This document shows positions 1 through 9,303 of a stretch of 64,000 bases of DNA, piece by piece (position 1 is the stretch's first letter; each line of letters begins with the position of its first letter). The stretch lies in assembly GCA_050250575.1 (NCBI GenBank), contig JBFWOJ010000004.1, positions 1-64,000 on the forward strand, written 5' to 3'. Under the pieces are notes generated by a model. The model searched no databases. It saw only the letters and a program-made list of their open reading frames with translations, and was not told the origin of the DNA. A program made the position numbers and the translations under genes. Origin of the DNA: SHVO01 sp050250575. Its GTDB lineage: Bacteria; Pseudomonadota; Alphaproteobacteria; Rhodospirillales; Rhodospirillaceae.

Positions 1-708
1 CGCCCTGCCGCCGAAGATCTCGGCATGGGGATCGGCGGTCCCGAGGACGAGGTCCAGAACAATCTCGTCGAAGGACTGGGCGGTCACCGCCGCCCAGGCG
101 CGCCCGGTGAGATTTTCGCGATCGACTCCCCCGAAAAAAATCAGGATGCGGCGCACCGCCGTTGCACGCGGTGTGCGCGCCGCGGCGAGCGCGGCATACT
201 CCGGCTGAAGCAGGGCAAAGCGCGGGCCCAGGAGCAGCGCGGCGTCGCCGGCACGGCCCTCGTAACGCGCTTCGGGCGTGCGAGAAAAGTTCTGATCCAT
301 GAGAACGTCGGTGGCATGGGACCGGCCGAGATCGTCCAGCGCAAGAATTTTTCCGAATGCGCCGCGCATGGCTTTCTCCCACGCGGCGGACAGGCCGTAA
401 TGATCCACCACGAGGAGATCGGACGAGCCGTCGATCGCAGCCGAGGTCTCGCGTGCATCTTGCTCCTCCGTGGCGCCGACCCAGCTTGCGTAAGGGTCCG
501 GGCTCGCCGGCGCTTTGCCTGCGACCGGCAGCATGCGCATGGGGAACCCGTCCCGTTCGAGCAGATGAGCGACATTTCCCTCGTGGGCGCGGCAGACGAA
601 CGTGACCTCCGCGCCGCGCTCGCGCAATGTCCTGGCTAACGTGCGGCAGCGGATCACGTGCCCCGTGCCGATCTGCAAGGACGAATCGGCGCGGAAAACG
701 ATCTTCAT
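1..708 (-). CDS. pseG: PseG, UDP-sugar hydrolase of pseudaminic acid synthesis (partial, C-terminus off the left edge)
   Basis: Minus-strand frame open from an ATG at 708 to the window edge, giving the first 236 residues. The start reads MKIVFRADSSLQIGTGHVIR. The GTGH motif puts a histidine at position 17, the catalytic residue known for PseG, followed by RCRTLA and a later LLVVDHYGL segment. The family removes UDP from UDP-2,4-diacetamido-2,4,6-trideoxy-L-altrose in the cytoplasm, the step before PseI condensation. Its ATG overlaps the TGA of the cytidylyltransferase gene (705-708), so the two are translationally coupled. Being last visible in an operon with pseB supports the call. The missing part prevents a length check. 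Confidence 0.9.
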   Translation of the reverse strand, partial: MKIVFRADSSLQIGTGHVIRCRTLARTLRERGAEVTFVCRAHEGNVAHLLERDGFPMRMLPVAGKAPASPDPYASWVGATEEQDARETSAAIDGSSDLLVVDHYGLSAAWEKAMRGAFGKILALDDLGRSHATDVLMDQNFSRTPEARYEGRAGDAALLLGPRFALLQPEYAALAAARTPRATAVRRILIFFGGVDRENLTGRAWAAVTAQSFDEIVLDLVLGTADPHAEIFGGRA

Positions 709-1496
709 GGATTCGAACCGGAACTGTTCTTTCGCGCGGCCAAAAAAACCGCGTCGCCCTCGAGGGATTTTCTCAATCCTTCGTTACGCTCGAACCCTCT
801 GTTGACGTCCGCAAGGTGCCTATTGGCCTCAAGCAGGTGAAGAACATCCGCAGTGACGAAATCAGGCTTGGCCGGATACAGCGCTTCGTAAATCCGGCGC
901 ACGAATTCGAGATCGGCCGGCTCGTCCACCGTCCAGCGTAAATGGGAAAGGTCGGGCGTGCGCGTGTATGCGGCCGTGCGGAATGTTTCGGGTTTCGAGC
1001 GGATATACAAAGTCACATGTTCGCGGTGCGATGGCAGGACGGCTTCGCGGTCGGCTTGGAGCATAGCGGACCAGCTTATGACCTCGGTATCGAGGCCATC
1101 TGGAAACGTGGCGGGTTCGACATTGGAGGCGTAGTCGACGGCGCCGTTCTTGAACGTGGCGATCACGGCATCGATGACCTCCGGATCGGTCAGCGGACAA
1201 TCTCCGGTCAAGCGGACAACCGCGGCCGGCTTGTAGGGTTTGGCGACGTCGATGAACCTGGACAGGACATCGTTTTCGCTGCCGCGGCCGACGGGAATGC
1301 CTCGCGCCTGGCATATGTCGGCCAGGGGATCGTCGGTCCTCGAGGTGCTGGTCGCTACAACCAGGCCGTCCACCAATTTGCAGCGCCGGATTCGCTCGAT
1401 TTGGCGCAGCAGCATCGGCTCTCCCAGAATCGGCATCAGCACCTTGCCGGGAAGCCGCGAAGAACCCATCCGCGCTTGCAGGACCGCTAGGATCAT
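705..1496 (-). CDS. pseF: PseF/SpsF-like cytidylyltransferase
   Basis: 263 aa. Starts MILAVLQARMGSSRLPGKVL, the nucleotide-binding signature of the SpsF/NeuA/KdsB cytidylyltransferase superfamily (residues 5-20). LTGDCPLTDPEVID at 96-109 supplies the metal-binding acidic residues. In this operon the natural role is activating pseudaminic acid with CTP to CMP-Pse before glycosyl transfer. The ATG at 1496 was chosen over an earlier alternative because it overlaps the stop of the upstream gene (ATGA) and begins exactly at the conserved strand. It is the SpsF branch rather than a classic PseF, so substrate assignment rests on context. Confidence 0.8.
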   Translation of the reverse strand: MILAVLQARMGSSRLPGKVLMPILGEPMLLRQIERIRRCKLVDGLVVATSTSRTDDPLADICQARGIPVGRGSENDVLSRFIDVAKPYKPAAVVRLTGDCPLTDPEVIDAVIATFKNGAVDYASNVEPATFPDGLDTEVISWSAMLQADREAVLPSHREHVTLYIRSKPETFRTAAYTRTPDLSHLRWTVDEPADLEFVRRIYEALYPAKPDFVTADVLHLLEANRHLADVNRGFERNEGLRKSLEGDAVFLAARKNSSGSNP

Positions 1497-3268
1497 GAAG
1501 GCTTTGCGACGACTGCACTTAACACGCTGTTCGTCAGCGACTGGCACTCGCTCCAGAGTGTTTCGAATGCGGCGACGAACCTGTTCTCCTCGAAGTCCGC
1601 GAACGGCATGGCCTTGGGATTTGAGATTCGCTCAAGGTGCTTGAACTTGCCGGCGCCGGAGTTGCACCACACAAACCCGTCCTCGCGGTAGTCGTAATCA
1701 ACTTCGCGCTCGCCCAAAAGGCATAGGCTCGGGGCGGTGCCGCGGTCTTCCATGTCTGCGTAGACCCCGTACATCGCCAGTTGATCGATGCCCCAGCGCA
1801 GGCTGTTGTTCTGCTGGAAATGCGCGATGTAGGCGGCAATCAGGCGAAAATATTCGATCGATGTCGTCGACTGACTTGCCGCGACCATGCAGGCATTGAA
1901 CTGATTCCAAGGTTCGAGCCGGCCAGGCCGGATACGCATCGCCGCGTCGCAAGACCCTATTTCGGCGAAAAGATCCTTTAGATCGCGGTTGATGACCGCG
2001 TCCACGTCCATCAGCCACAGCGGGCAACCGTAGAGCTTCAGGTGCTCGTAGTAACGAATAAAGCGCACGGCGTGATAGTAGCATTTGGCCTGCGACGAAT
2101 TCGGCTTAAGCCTGGGCCTTTCGACCGACAGCGCGAACTTCAGGGGCGTCAGCCGTTGAAGCACGGCGAGCGCAAAATCGGTCTGCTCCTGGTCGGCGTC
2201 CATGATGTGAACATGGACCGGCGTGGCGGGCGAGCGTTCCCGCAGCGATACGATCATCGGGAACGCGAAAGCGTAGAAATAGGTATAATTGCAGGACAGA
2301 TACAACACGCCGTTCGCGTCGGGACAGGGCGGGGTGACTTCGATGCGCGGTGGAAGTCCGCGCGCGATATCGGCGTCCGGCATGGCGCGCAATTCATCGT
2401 AGAACTCGGGCGCGAAGCGGACCGTCTCATAGATGTGACCTTTCGTCTTCTTCACCGCCGTGCGGATGATGGCCTCGGCGCCGTGGCGATCCTTGAGCGC
2501 AAAACGGGCGGTCGCGAGCATCAGTCTCAGGGACTCGGACTCGGGATAAGCGGCAACCAGCTGAGAACTGGTCGCTTCAAGCTGTTTCACGTAGTCCCGC
2601 GCATGATCGAAGAAAAGCTCGTCCACGCGGCTGCAGTGATACGGCATCAGCCCACGCTTGATCCGCTCGTACCATTCCTTCTGGCAGATCACGTGGGTCA
2701 AGACCGCGGAAAGGTTTTGCACGTCGTCTTTGTAGACTTCGAGCAGGCGTTCGGTGAGGCGCAACGCTTTCTCCGGATCCTTGGCCCATATCGCGTTCGT
2801 ATACTTGTGCGTGATCATGATGTCGTCCGGATTGGCCTCATAGGCCAGGCGGTAGCACTCGCGCGCCCCCGGCTTGTCCCCCAGACGGTCCTTCACGCCG
2901 CCGAGCTTCATCAGCGCCGCAGCATGTGTCGGTTCATACTTCAGAAACTTTTTGTAGCGCGCCCACGCGTCGGTGAGCATGCCCGCGGCCTCGTACTCGT
3001 CGGCGAGGGCGAGGATAAAAATAGGGCGGGTTCCGAGCTGGACGGCTTTCTCGAACAGCTCGATCGCCTCGGCGCGGCGGCCGAGCTTGCTTGCCGACAT
3101 GCCGAGGTATCCGAAGACGATCCCGTTGGACGGCTGCAAGGCAAGGCACTTGCGCAGCGCGGTCTCCGCGCCGGCCCAGTCGCCTTGCTGGTTCGCATGC
3201 TGCGCCTGCGCCAGCGCGCTTTCAAACGGGTCGGGGGAAGTCGTGGCGCGTTCCGGCATTTCGGCCAT
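1493..3268 (-). CDS. TPR protein fused to a GT-A-like glycosyltransferase domain
   Basis: 591 aa. Residues 15-165 form TPR-like helical repeats (for example WAGAETALRKCLALQPSNG). A spacer follows, and from about 320 a domain resembling nucleotide-diphospho-sugar transferases begins. Visible motifs are CYYHAVRFIRYYE (396-408), a DxD-type LMDVDA (419-424) and WGIDQLA (492-498). A paralogue with the same motifs lies at 13263-14867. It sits inside the pseB-pseG operon, four bases after the aldo/keto reductase stop and overlapping the cytidylyltransferase start. I infer a protein glycosyltransferase in which the TPRs choose the acceptor; donor and acceptor are unknown. Confidence 0.72.
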   Translation of the reverse strand: MAEMPERATTSPDPFESALAQAQHANQQGDWAGAETALRKCLALQPSNGIVFGYLGMSASKLGRRAEAIELFEKAVQLGTRPIFILALADEYEAAGMLTDAWARYKKFLKYEPTHAAALMKLGGVKDRLGDKPGARECYRLAYEANPDDIMITHKYTNAIWAKDPEKALRLTERLLEVYKDDVQNLSAVLTHVICQKEWYERIKRGLMPYHCSRVDELFFDHARDYVKQLEATSSQLVAAYPESESLRLMLATARFALKDRHGAEAIIRTAVKKTKGHIYETVRFAPEFYDELRAMPDADIARGLPPRIEVTPPCPDANGVLYLSCNYTYFYAFAFPMIVSLRERSPATPVHVHIMDADQEQTDFALAVLQRLTPLKFALSVERPRLKPNSSQAKCYYHAVRFIRYYEHLKLYGCPLWLMDVDAVINRDLKDLFAEIGSCDAAMRIRPGRLEPWNQFNACMVAASQSTTSIEYFRLIAAYIAHFQQNNSLRWGIDQLAMYGVYADMEDRGTAPSLCLLGEREVDYDYREDGFVWCNSGAGKFKHLERISNPKAMPFADFEENRFVAAFETLWSECQSLTNSVLSAVVAKPS

Positions 3269-3272
3269 GATG

Positions 3273-4196
3273 TCACAGTTTCCAGAGCGAGGGATTAAGG
3301 ATCTCTATCGCCTGTACTTCGAACGCCTCTGGGACCTCCGCCGCAAGTGGTTTCCCCGCCGCGGCGAGGATCTCCTCCAGCTGAAGCTCCGTTTCGGCGC
3401 CGACGACGACATTGTCCGCCCCCGATTGCTCGAGGCAGAAGCGCAGAGCCAGGTGGAGCGGGGTGGTTCCATTGTCCCTGCACCAGCCTTGCAGGCGGGC
3501 GTGATGGCTGCGGATGCGGGCGAAGTGATGCGGCAGCTGCGCGGCGTCCATCAGCAGCAGTCCCTGGAGGAAGGCGCTTCGCACGTGGACCTCGGCGCCC
3601 GCGGACTTGGCGGCGGCGATGGCGCCGCTTCGGAGGAAGCGCCGGTCGTAAACGTTGCAAGGCAGTTGAACGATATCGATCTGGTAGCGCGCCATGATCG
3701 CGTTGAGCTGGTCGGGCTCGTAGACCGATACGCCTATCTTCCGGGCCAGTCCCTCTTTCTTTACCTGCTCGAGAGCCGACCAAACGGCGCCGCCGAGCGC
3801 GCCGAGCAGAATGTTGGGATTGTGAACCAGCACGCCATGCACTGACGGTCGGGAAAGACGCCCGAGTGAGGCGAGAAACATGTCGGCGATCGCGCTTGAA
3901 GCGGTCTCCGGCGAGGCGGCCGCCGGCAGGGGGCCGGTCTTCGTGACGACCTCGAAGGCGGCAGTATGTTGCGAGAGCTTTCCAATCAGGCTCTCGGCGT
4001 CTCCGTACGCATAGGCCGTGTCGATCAGGCCGATCCCGGCGGCGCGGGCGGCCGCGAGCATGCGTTCAACCTGCGCGGCGCCCGGCTTGCCGGTGGCATT
4101 TGCAACGCCGTAGTCCATTCCCCATTGAACCGAACCGAGCGCAATGCGCGAGACGAGACTTCGATCCATCTGTTCGCCGGCGCGGGGTGTTCTCAC
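3273..4196 (-). CDS. aldo/keto reductase of the pse operon
   Basis: 307 aa. RIALGSVQWGMDYGVAN opens the TIM barrel, and GLIDTAYAYGDAE carries the Asp and Tyr of the aldo/keto reductase catalytic tetrad. VVTKTG supplies the Lys and VHGVLVHNP the His. GTG start at 4196 overlaps the TGA of pseB (GTGA); an ATG at 4169 is an alternative. Reductases of this family are found in nonulosonate and other surface-sugar clusters, but which intermediate this one reduces cannot be read from sequence. NAD(P)H dependence is expected from the family. Confidence 0.82.
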   Translation of the reverse strand: MRTPRAGEQMDRSLVSRIALGSVQWGMDYGVANATGKPGAAQVERMLAAARAAGIGLIDTAYAYGDAESLIGKLSQHTAAFEVVTKTGPLPAAASPETASSAIADMFLASLGRLSRPSVHGVLVHNPNILLGALGGAVWSALEQVKKEGLARKIGVSVYEPDQLNAIMARYQIDIVQLPCNVYDRRFLRSGAIAAAKSAGAEVHVRSAFLQGLLLMDAAQLPHHFARIRSHHARLQGWCRDNGTTPLHLALRFCLEQSGADNVVVGAETELQLEEILAAAGKPLAAEVPEAFEVQAIEILNPSLWKL

Positions 4197-5203
4197 CCAA
4201 CGCCTGCTTCCTTGTGGAATTCGCGGATCTGCTCGGCGGTCAGGAAGTGGGGGTTCGTGCCCGAATTGTATTCGAAGCCTTCCACCACGTCGCGCCCCTT
4301 GTCGCCGAGCGCATCCGAATCATAGGTGGGGTTGTTCCCGCCCCAGAACGTGATCGCGGGGCGAATCACATAATGCTTGTCGAATTCCAGCGTCAGGTGG
4401 GAGTCGTCCGACGGGCACATCACTTCGTGGAGTTTTTCGCCCGGCCGAATGCCGATCACGCGGATAGGCATGCCCGGAGCCATCGCCTTTGCAAGTTCTG
4501 TGATGCGGATGGACGGCAATTTGGGCACGAACAATTCACCGCCGCGCATCCGACGGAAGTTCTCAAGCACGAAGTCGACGCCCTGCTGAAGGGTGATCCA
4601 GAAGCGGGTCATCCGTTCGTCGGTGATCGGAAGGTGGTCGGCCTTCTGCTGGATCAGGCGCTGGAACAGCGGAACGACGGACCCGCGCGAACCGACGACG
4701 TTGCCGTAGCGGACGACCGCGAAACGCGTCGGGCGATCGTTCCCCACGAGGTTGTTGGCGGCCACGAACAGCTTGTCCGAGCATAGTTTCGTCGCGCCGT
4801 ACAGATTGATCGGATTGGCGGCCTTGTCGGTGGAAAGCGCGATGACGCGTTTGACGCTGTGCGCGAGCGCGGCGTGGATCACGTTCTCCGCGCCGTTCAC
4901 GTTTGTCTTGATGCATTCCATCGGATTGTATTCGGCCGCGGGCACCTGCTTCAGCGCCGCCGCATGGATGACGTAGTCGACGCCGCTCATCGCCATCGAG
5001 AGGCGATCGCGGTCGCGCACATCCCCGATGAAATAGCGCATGCAGTCCTGGGGGAAGTCCTGCTGCATCTGCGACTGCTTCAGCTCGTCGCGAGAGTAGA
5101 TGATGATTTTGTTCGGCGAGAAACGCTTCAGCAGCGTTTCCGTGTATTTGCGCCCGAAGGAGCCGGTGCCCCCCGTGATCAGGATGTTGGTTTTGTCGAA
5201 CAT
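4193..5203 (-). CDS. pseB: PseB, UDP-GlcNAc 4,6-dehydratase (inverting)
   Basis: 336 aa from an ATG at 5203; the in-frame upstream TTG at 5224 is less likely because family members begin just before the Rossmann strand. GGTGSFGRKY (11-20) is the NADP-binding motif, STDKAANP (124-131) and Tyr135/Lys139 (YGATK) the SDR catalytic residues. PseB converts UDP-GlcNAc to the 4-keto-6-deoxy-L-arabino sugar, the first step of pseudaminic acid synthesis. It heads the minus-strand operon; the 178 bases to the divergent gene at 5382 must hold both promoters. Confidence 0.93.
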   Translation of the reverse strand: MFDKTNILITGGTGSFGRKYTETLLKRFSPNKIIIYSRDELKQSQMQQDFPQDCMRYFIGDVRDRDRLSMAMSGVDYVIHAAALKQVPAAEYNPMECIKTNVNGAENVIHAALAHSVKRVIALSTDKAANPINLYGATKLCSDKLFVAANNLVGNDRPTRFAVVRYGNVVGSRGSVVPLFQRLIQQKADHLPITDERMTRFWITLQQGVDFVLENFRRMRGGELFVPKLPSIRITELAKAMAPGMPIRVIGIRPGEKLHEVMCPSDDSHLTLEFDKHYVIRPAITFWGGNNPTYDSDALGDKGRDVVEGFEYNSGTNPHFLTAEQIREFHKEAGVG

Positions 5204-5381
5204 GCGTTGAGACTTAGCCCCCAAAAGGCCGGTGCGGCGAATTAGGACGGATACATCCTTGTTTTTCGGTGCAGCGCCAAATGAACTAGTTGCAATTCCA
5301 AAAGGGTTGCTCTAGACGCGGGCCCCGTAGAGGCGCAGAAATTCGCGCGAAATTGCACTGCGCGCCCATTTCCCTTCCGCC

Positions 5382-6716
5382 ATGGTACCGATGGAACCTA
5401 TTGCCTACCTGACCGTCGAGGTCAAGCACCGCGAACTGGAATCAAGGATCCTGATCGCCGCTCATATGATCGAGCGGGGCTTTCCGGTGATCATCGGCCA
5501 GCAATGGAGCCTTTTCCACAACGTCGCGGCGCTTCCGCCCGGGGTCGTCCTGTTCAAGACGGTCAACGACATCCAGGCCAAGAACATGGCGAACTTCCAA
5601 GAGTTGGGCCACCTCGTGGCGGCGACGGATGAAGAGGTGCTGCTGTGCATGGAAGACATCTGCTTCATGCTCGCTTTTGGTCCGATCGCGGCGGACAACT
5701 GCGACCTGTTCCTCGCGCAAAATGAGCATCATAAGGCCGCGATCGCTCGCCGCTTCCCTCTTTTCGCCGATAAGATCGAAGTGGTCGGAAACCCGCGGAT
5801 AGACTTATTGGCTCCCCAAGGCCGCGCGACCTTCGCGCAGGAGGCAGCGGCCATCCGCGAGGAGCACGGTCCGTTCGTGCTGTTCAACACCAATTACGGG
5901 ACGCTCAACAGTATCTGGAACAGCATCGATGCCGTGGCGGCCATCGCAGCCAAAGCGGGCGCCTTTGATCCCAACGATCCCCAGAGCGTCAGCGGCTTTC
6001 AGGCCGCAATCGACTGGGAACGGAAAAATTTCGAGGAGATGCGGCCTCTGCTCAAATGGGCGATCAAAAATCTCCCGAATCATAAAATCGTATTGCGGCC
6101 GCACCCCGGCGAGCGCCCCGAATCCTGGCAGCAGCTGTTGGCCGCGGCTCCCAATGCCGTCGTCGTGCCGCGCTCCAATCCTCATCCCTGGATCATGGCC
6201 GCGGACCTCATCGTGCATACGGGCTGCACCACCGGTCTTGAGGCCGGGTTCATGGACAAGCCCTGCGTGAACGTTGCCCCCTCGAAACACCCGGTGTTCG
6301 ATCGCATCGTCAACTGGGCCAATCCCACGTTTACGACCTGGCAGGCCGCCGCGGAGGCGATCTCAGCTTACTTGACCGAGGGGCGTGGCCCGATCGTGGA
6401 CAACGCCGAAACTTATCGCAACGTATTGGGTGAATATTTTCCGGGATATGCCGAAGGCCAGTCCGGCCGCGTGATCGCAAAGAAGCTCATACAATTGCTG
6501 CTGCGCCACGGCGCACAGGTTAAGAGCCCCTACAAGTTCCGTTTCCGGGCGCCTTACCAGCCTTATAAGCGGCACGAGACTCTGAAAGACAAGTTTTCCA
6601 TTTCCATGGAGGAATTTGTGGCGCTCTACGAGCGCATGTGCAAGTTCCATAACCTTAAAGCCAACGTGGAGCTTCAGCCGCTCGATGATTCGCTGTTTAT
6701 GATGCGGCCCGTCTGA
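5382..6716 (+). CDS. surface carbohydrate biosynthesis protein (GT-B-like)
   Basis: 444 aa. Starts MVPMEPIAYLTVEVKHREL; a second ATG at 5391 is possible. The protein resembles the 'surface carbohydrate biosynthesis' family seen in nonulosonate clusters. There is an N-terminal Rossmann-like half, then VLRPHPGERPESW and ADLIVHTGCTTGLEAGFMDKP, the segment that binds the donor nucleotide in GT-B and CDP-glycerol-transferase-like folds. Divergent from pseB and convergent with the acetyltransferase at 6722. It probably acts as a cytoplasmic glycosyltransferase or epimerase-like enzyme for the same glycan; the exact reaction is not known to me. Confidence 0.7.
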   Translation: MVPMEPIAYLTVEVKHRELESRILIAAHMIERGFPVIIGQQWSLFHNVAALPPGVVLFKTVNDIQAKNMANFQELGHLVAATDEEVLLCMEDICFMLAFGPIAADNCDLFLAQNEHHKAAIARRFPLFADKIEVVGNPRIDLLAPQGRATFAQEAAAIREEHGPFVLFNTNYGTLNSIWNSIDAVAAIAAKAGAFDPNDPQSVSGFQAAIDWERKNFEEMRPLLKWAIKNLPNHKIVLRPHPGERPESWQQLLAAAPNAVVVPRSNPHPWIMAADLIVHTGCTTGLEAGFMDKPCVNVAPSKHPVFDRIVNWANPTFTTWQAAAEAISAYLTEGRGPIVDNAETYRNVLGEYFPGYAEGQSGRVIAKKLIQLLLRHGAQVKSPYKFRFRAPYQPYKRHETLKDKFSISMEEFVALYERMCKFHNLKANVELQPLDDSLFMMRPV

Positions 6717-6721
6717 TCGGC

Positions 6722-7255
6722 TCACGGGTCGCGAAAGAGGGCGACGTAAACCATATCGACCTCGTCGCCATCGACCACCGCCTGACGCCTCCGGCGGCCA
6801 TCTTCCTGCATTCCGGCCCGGTCCATGATCGCGAGCATGCCCTTGTTCGTCGCCAGCGTACCGCCCGTCACCTTGCGCAGGTTCCGTTCGCGCAGGAGGT
6901 ATTCGCAGACGCGGACCCAGGCCTCGGTGCCATAACCGCGTCCCCAGGCGCTGCGTTCGCCGATCAGGATGCCGATATCGCCAACGCCATTGCGTTCATC
7001 GACATAGGCATTGATATTCCCGATATGGCCTAGACCCCGCTCGACCTCGACGATGGCCCAGAAATAGTTGGGCGATCCCTCGAACGAAGCCATATAGCGG
7101 CGGCACGACTCAAGATTGTGGTGATGGTGCCGTTGTTCGCTGAACCTCATCGTTTCCTCGTCGTTGAGCCAGGAAACATAGCGGTCGGTCAAATGGCTGT
7201 GGGTGAAAGGCTCGAGCCGGCAACGCGGCGTCATCAGAGGAGGCGAAATGGCCAT
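6722..7255 (-). CDS. pseH: GNAT acetyltransferase, PseH candidate
   Basis: 177 aa from ATG 7255; a longer reading would run through the divergent gene at 7367 and is rejected. RLEPFTHSHLTDRYVSWLND is the usual N-terminus of RimJ-like GNATs. ILIGERSAWGRGYGTEA contains the acetyl-CoA pyrophosphate loop (RGYGTEA) and TNKGMLAIMDRAGMQ the C-terminal helix. In a pse locus the expected reaction is N4-acetylation of UDP-4-amino-4,6-dideoxy-L-AltNAc, the step between PseC and PseG. Placement between pseB and pseC supports this, but GNAT substrate cannot be read directly. Confidence 0.68.
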   Translation of the reverse strand: MAISPPLMTPRCRLEPFTHSHLTDRYVSWLNDEETMRFSEQRHHHHNLESCRRYMASFEGSPNYFWAIVEVERGLGHIGNINAYVDERNGVGDIGILIGERSAWGRGYGTEAWVRVCEYLLRERNLRKVTGGTLATNKGMLAIMDRAGMQEDGRRRRQAVVDGDEVDMVYVALFRDP

Positions 7256-7366
7256 TGAGAAGTGCCAGTCCACGGGGCGCGCCCGCTCCGGGTGCGGGCC
7301 TGCTGTTGTGTAACCGAGCGATGGGTTATAAACAAGCCGCCCGCCCACTATCAGGCCTTCGACGCG

Positions 7367-8422
7367 ATGGACGACACTGCGCCTACACACTCCGCCTCCG
7401 CCAACGCTCCGGATATTTTCGATCGCACCTTCCTGCGCTCGGCCGACGACTTGAGCGGGCTCTATCTCATGATGTTGAAGGGCGGGCTCAGCAAGCACTC
7501 GCGTGACGAGGTCGGACGAGCCACCGCGCATTTCGTCCGCAACAAGCTGGTCCGCCAAATCCGCAGCATGAAGACGCCCCTCGACCCGGACGGAACGGCG
7601 ATCGTCAAGACGCTCGCCAAGAAAGGCTATACTTTCATCCCCGACGTGTTCTCGGCCGAGGATATCACTGAGATCAAACGGTTCACGCAAAACCGCAAAG
7701 TCGGCATCAGCGCTTATGGCAACGAGGCCGAAGTTCCGTTTCCGGAGGTGCCGCCCGACGCCAACTTCGCGCATTTCCATTTTCTGGATTTCGGGGGATG
7801 TGCGCCCATCTATCGGCTCGTCCATGATGAGCGCTTGATACGGATGATGACCCACTACCTCGGTGCGCCGCCGACCATCGGGATCATCTCGTTATGGTGG
7901 TCGTATGCGCCGCCGGGCGCGCCTGAAGGCATGCAGATGTTTCACCATGACCGCGGAGATTTCCGGTCATGCAACCTCTTTACCTATCTGACGGACGTCG
8001 ATCTCGGAACCGGACCGCACGCCTATGTCGAAAGGACGCATGAGGTCGATATTTTGGGCCCGCTGACGCAAGAACGTTTCGCATCGCAGCCCGAGATGCA
8101 CCAAAAATTTTGGCAATGGATGGAGCAGCATCGCAAGACGGATGAGGAGGTCCGGCGATTTTTCCCGGAGAGCGAAATCAAGTTCTTCACCGGCCGCCAG
8201 GGGACGACGTTCCTGGAGGACACGCGCGGTCTTCACAAAGGGACCCGCCCGACGACCGGCCCGCGTCTGGCATTCGAGATCTTCTTTGGCGTGATGCCGA
8301 AATACAACGAGGCCATCACGCCGCTTGTGCGCGCGGACCTCGACCTTCCCCCGGAATTGAATGTGCCGACGGACAAGCTTGACCCGTTGGTGCGCTACGC
8401 CACGCGCCAGTTCTACGTCTAG
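7367..8422 (+). CDS. phytanoyl-CoA dioxygenase (PhyH) family oxygenase
   Basis: 351 aa from ATG 7367. Earlier in-frame starts give a low-complexity, unlikely N-terminus overlapping the GNAT gene. Double-stranded beta-helix Fe(II)/2-oxoglutarate dioxygenase: FHHDRGD carries the HxD iron ligands, and LHKGTRPTTGPRLAFE supplies the distal His and the 2-oxoglutarate-binding Arg. The substrate is not evident. Its position among pseB, pseH-like, methyltransferase and pseC genes suggests hydroxylation of a sugar, lipid carrier or modified protein in the same surface pathway. Confidence 0.8.
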   Translation: MDDTAPTHSASANAPDIFDRTFLRSADDLSGLYLMMLKGGLSKHSRDEVGRATAHFVRNKLVRQIRSMKTPLDPDGTAIVKTLAKKGYTFIPDVFSAEDITEIKRFTQNRKVGISAYGNEAEVPFPEVPPDANFAHFHFLDFGGCAPIYRLVHDERLIRMMTHYLGAPPTIGIISLWWSYAPPGAPEGMQMFHHDRGDFRSCNLFTYLTDVDLGTGPHAYVERTHEVDILGPLTQERFASQPEMHQKFWQWMEQHRKTDEEVRRFFPESEIKFFTGRQGTTFLEDTRGLHKGTRPTTGPRLAFEIFFGVMPKYNEAITPLVRADLDLPPELNVPTDKLDPLVRYATRQFYV

Positions 8423-8440
8423 GCGCCGGCTGCCGCGCGG

Positions 8441-9259
8441 CTAGGACGCCGCATTATTGGCAAAGCGCGTAGAGCGACTCCAATGCTTGATACGCGCGAT
8501 CAGCATCACCGCGCCCTTCTCATCATCGCGCTGCGGCTCGTCCTGGAAGCAGATTTGGATAAGTCTGTCGCCAATGAGATCGGCGAGGTCTGCGGCACTG
8601 CGCTGCATCGATCCGACAATGTCCTTTTCGCCGGGCGCGTTTGAGATGTGGTGCCGGCCGAATTTTGGATCGTACGTGAGGCCGATGGCGATAAGCCCTC
8701 CATCCACGCAAACGCGGCACATCTCGTCCACGGCGAGTTGAGGTTGGTTGCTGTAGTTGAGAACCCAGCTCGATAGGACCACGTCGAAGGACTTATCGGG
8801 GTAGGGCAGTTGATGCATGTCGCCCAGGTCGATCCACGGCGAACACGAGATCAGATCCACGGCCCGTACCTTGTTCATATCGAAACCAAGGCCGATGAGG
8901 TGCAGCAGTTCCATTTCGGTTCGCGGACCGATCGAAAGGACCCGCGTTTCCTCGGGACGGCTGTAACAAGGTTCAAGCGCTGTCAACGGATGCAGAAGCC
9001 TTAGCGTGCGCTTGCTCGACCCGAAGAGCGCTTCGTCGAGCTCCCGGCGATTATGCTCGATGGTACCCGGCATCGCGCCGAGGTTCTGATGCTGGAAAAT
9101 TTCGAGATGCTTCTTGCGGTCTTTTTCCCAGCGCCTTTGCGCCACGTACCGGCGAACCGATTCGCTCAACAGCATATCTTTCGGGATGGCGAGCAGGATC
9201 TTCCGGATAATCCCGATGTCTTCTGGTGTAAGTACGAGGTCGCGGTTTTGGTCGCTCAA
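8441..9259 (-). CDS. class I SAM-dependent methyltransferase
   Basis: 272 aa. VLSIGPRTEMELLHLIGLGF is a variant motif I and KVRAVDLI motif II. LPYPDKSFDVVLSSWVLNYSNQP is the motif IV/post-motif region typical of Methyltransf_11 proteins. An additional N-terminal helical segment of about 100 residues precedes the fold. Convergent with the PhyH gene (18 bases between stops) and 44 bases downstream of pseC on the same strand, so probably co-transcribed with pseC. Likely methylates the glycan or its precursor; the acceptor is unknown. Confidence 0.75.
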   Translation of the reverse strand: MSDQNRDLVLTPEDIGIIRKILLAIPKDMLLSESVRRYVAQRRWEKDRKKHLEIFQHQNLGAMPGTIEHNRRELDEALFGSSKRTLRLLHPLTALEPCYSRPEETRVLSIGPRTEMELLHLIGLGFDMNKVRAVDLISCSPWIDLGDMHQLPYPDKSFDVVLSSWVLNYSNQPQLAVDEMCRVCVDGGLIAIGLTYDPKFGRHHISNAPGEKDIVGSMQRSAADLADLIGDRLIQICFQDEPQRDDEKGAVMLIARIKHWSRSTRFANNAAS

Positions 9260-9303
9260 GGTCAGTATCCAGTCTTAAAGCGGGCACAGCTGCTCAGTTC
9301 GTG

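Noticed and set aside
141..639. Two complete small frames at the left edge
   Set aside because: Both are shadows of pseG, which is open to the window edge in another minus-strand frame and has GTGH with His17.
2042..3298. Long plus-strand reading frame opposite the TPR-glycosyltransferase
   Set aside because: Antisense shadow of a gene with clear TPR and DxD motifs and operon coupling.
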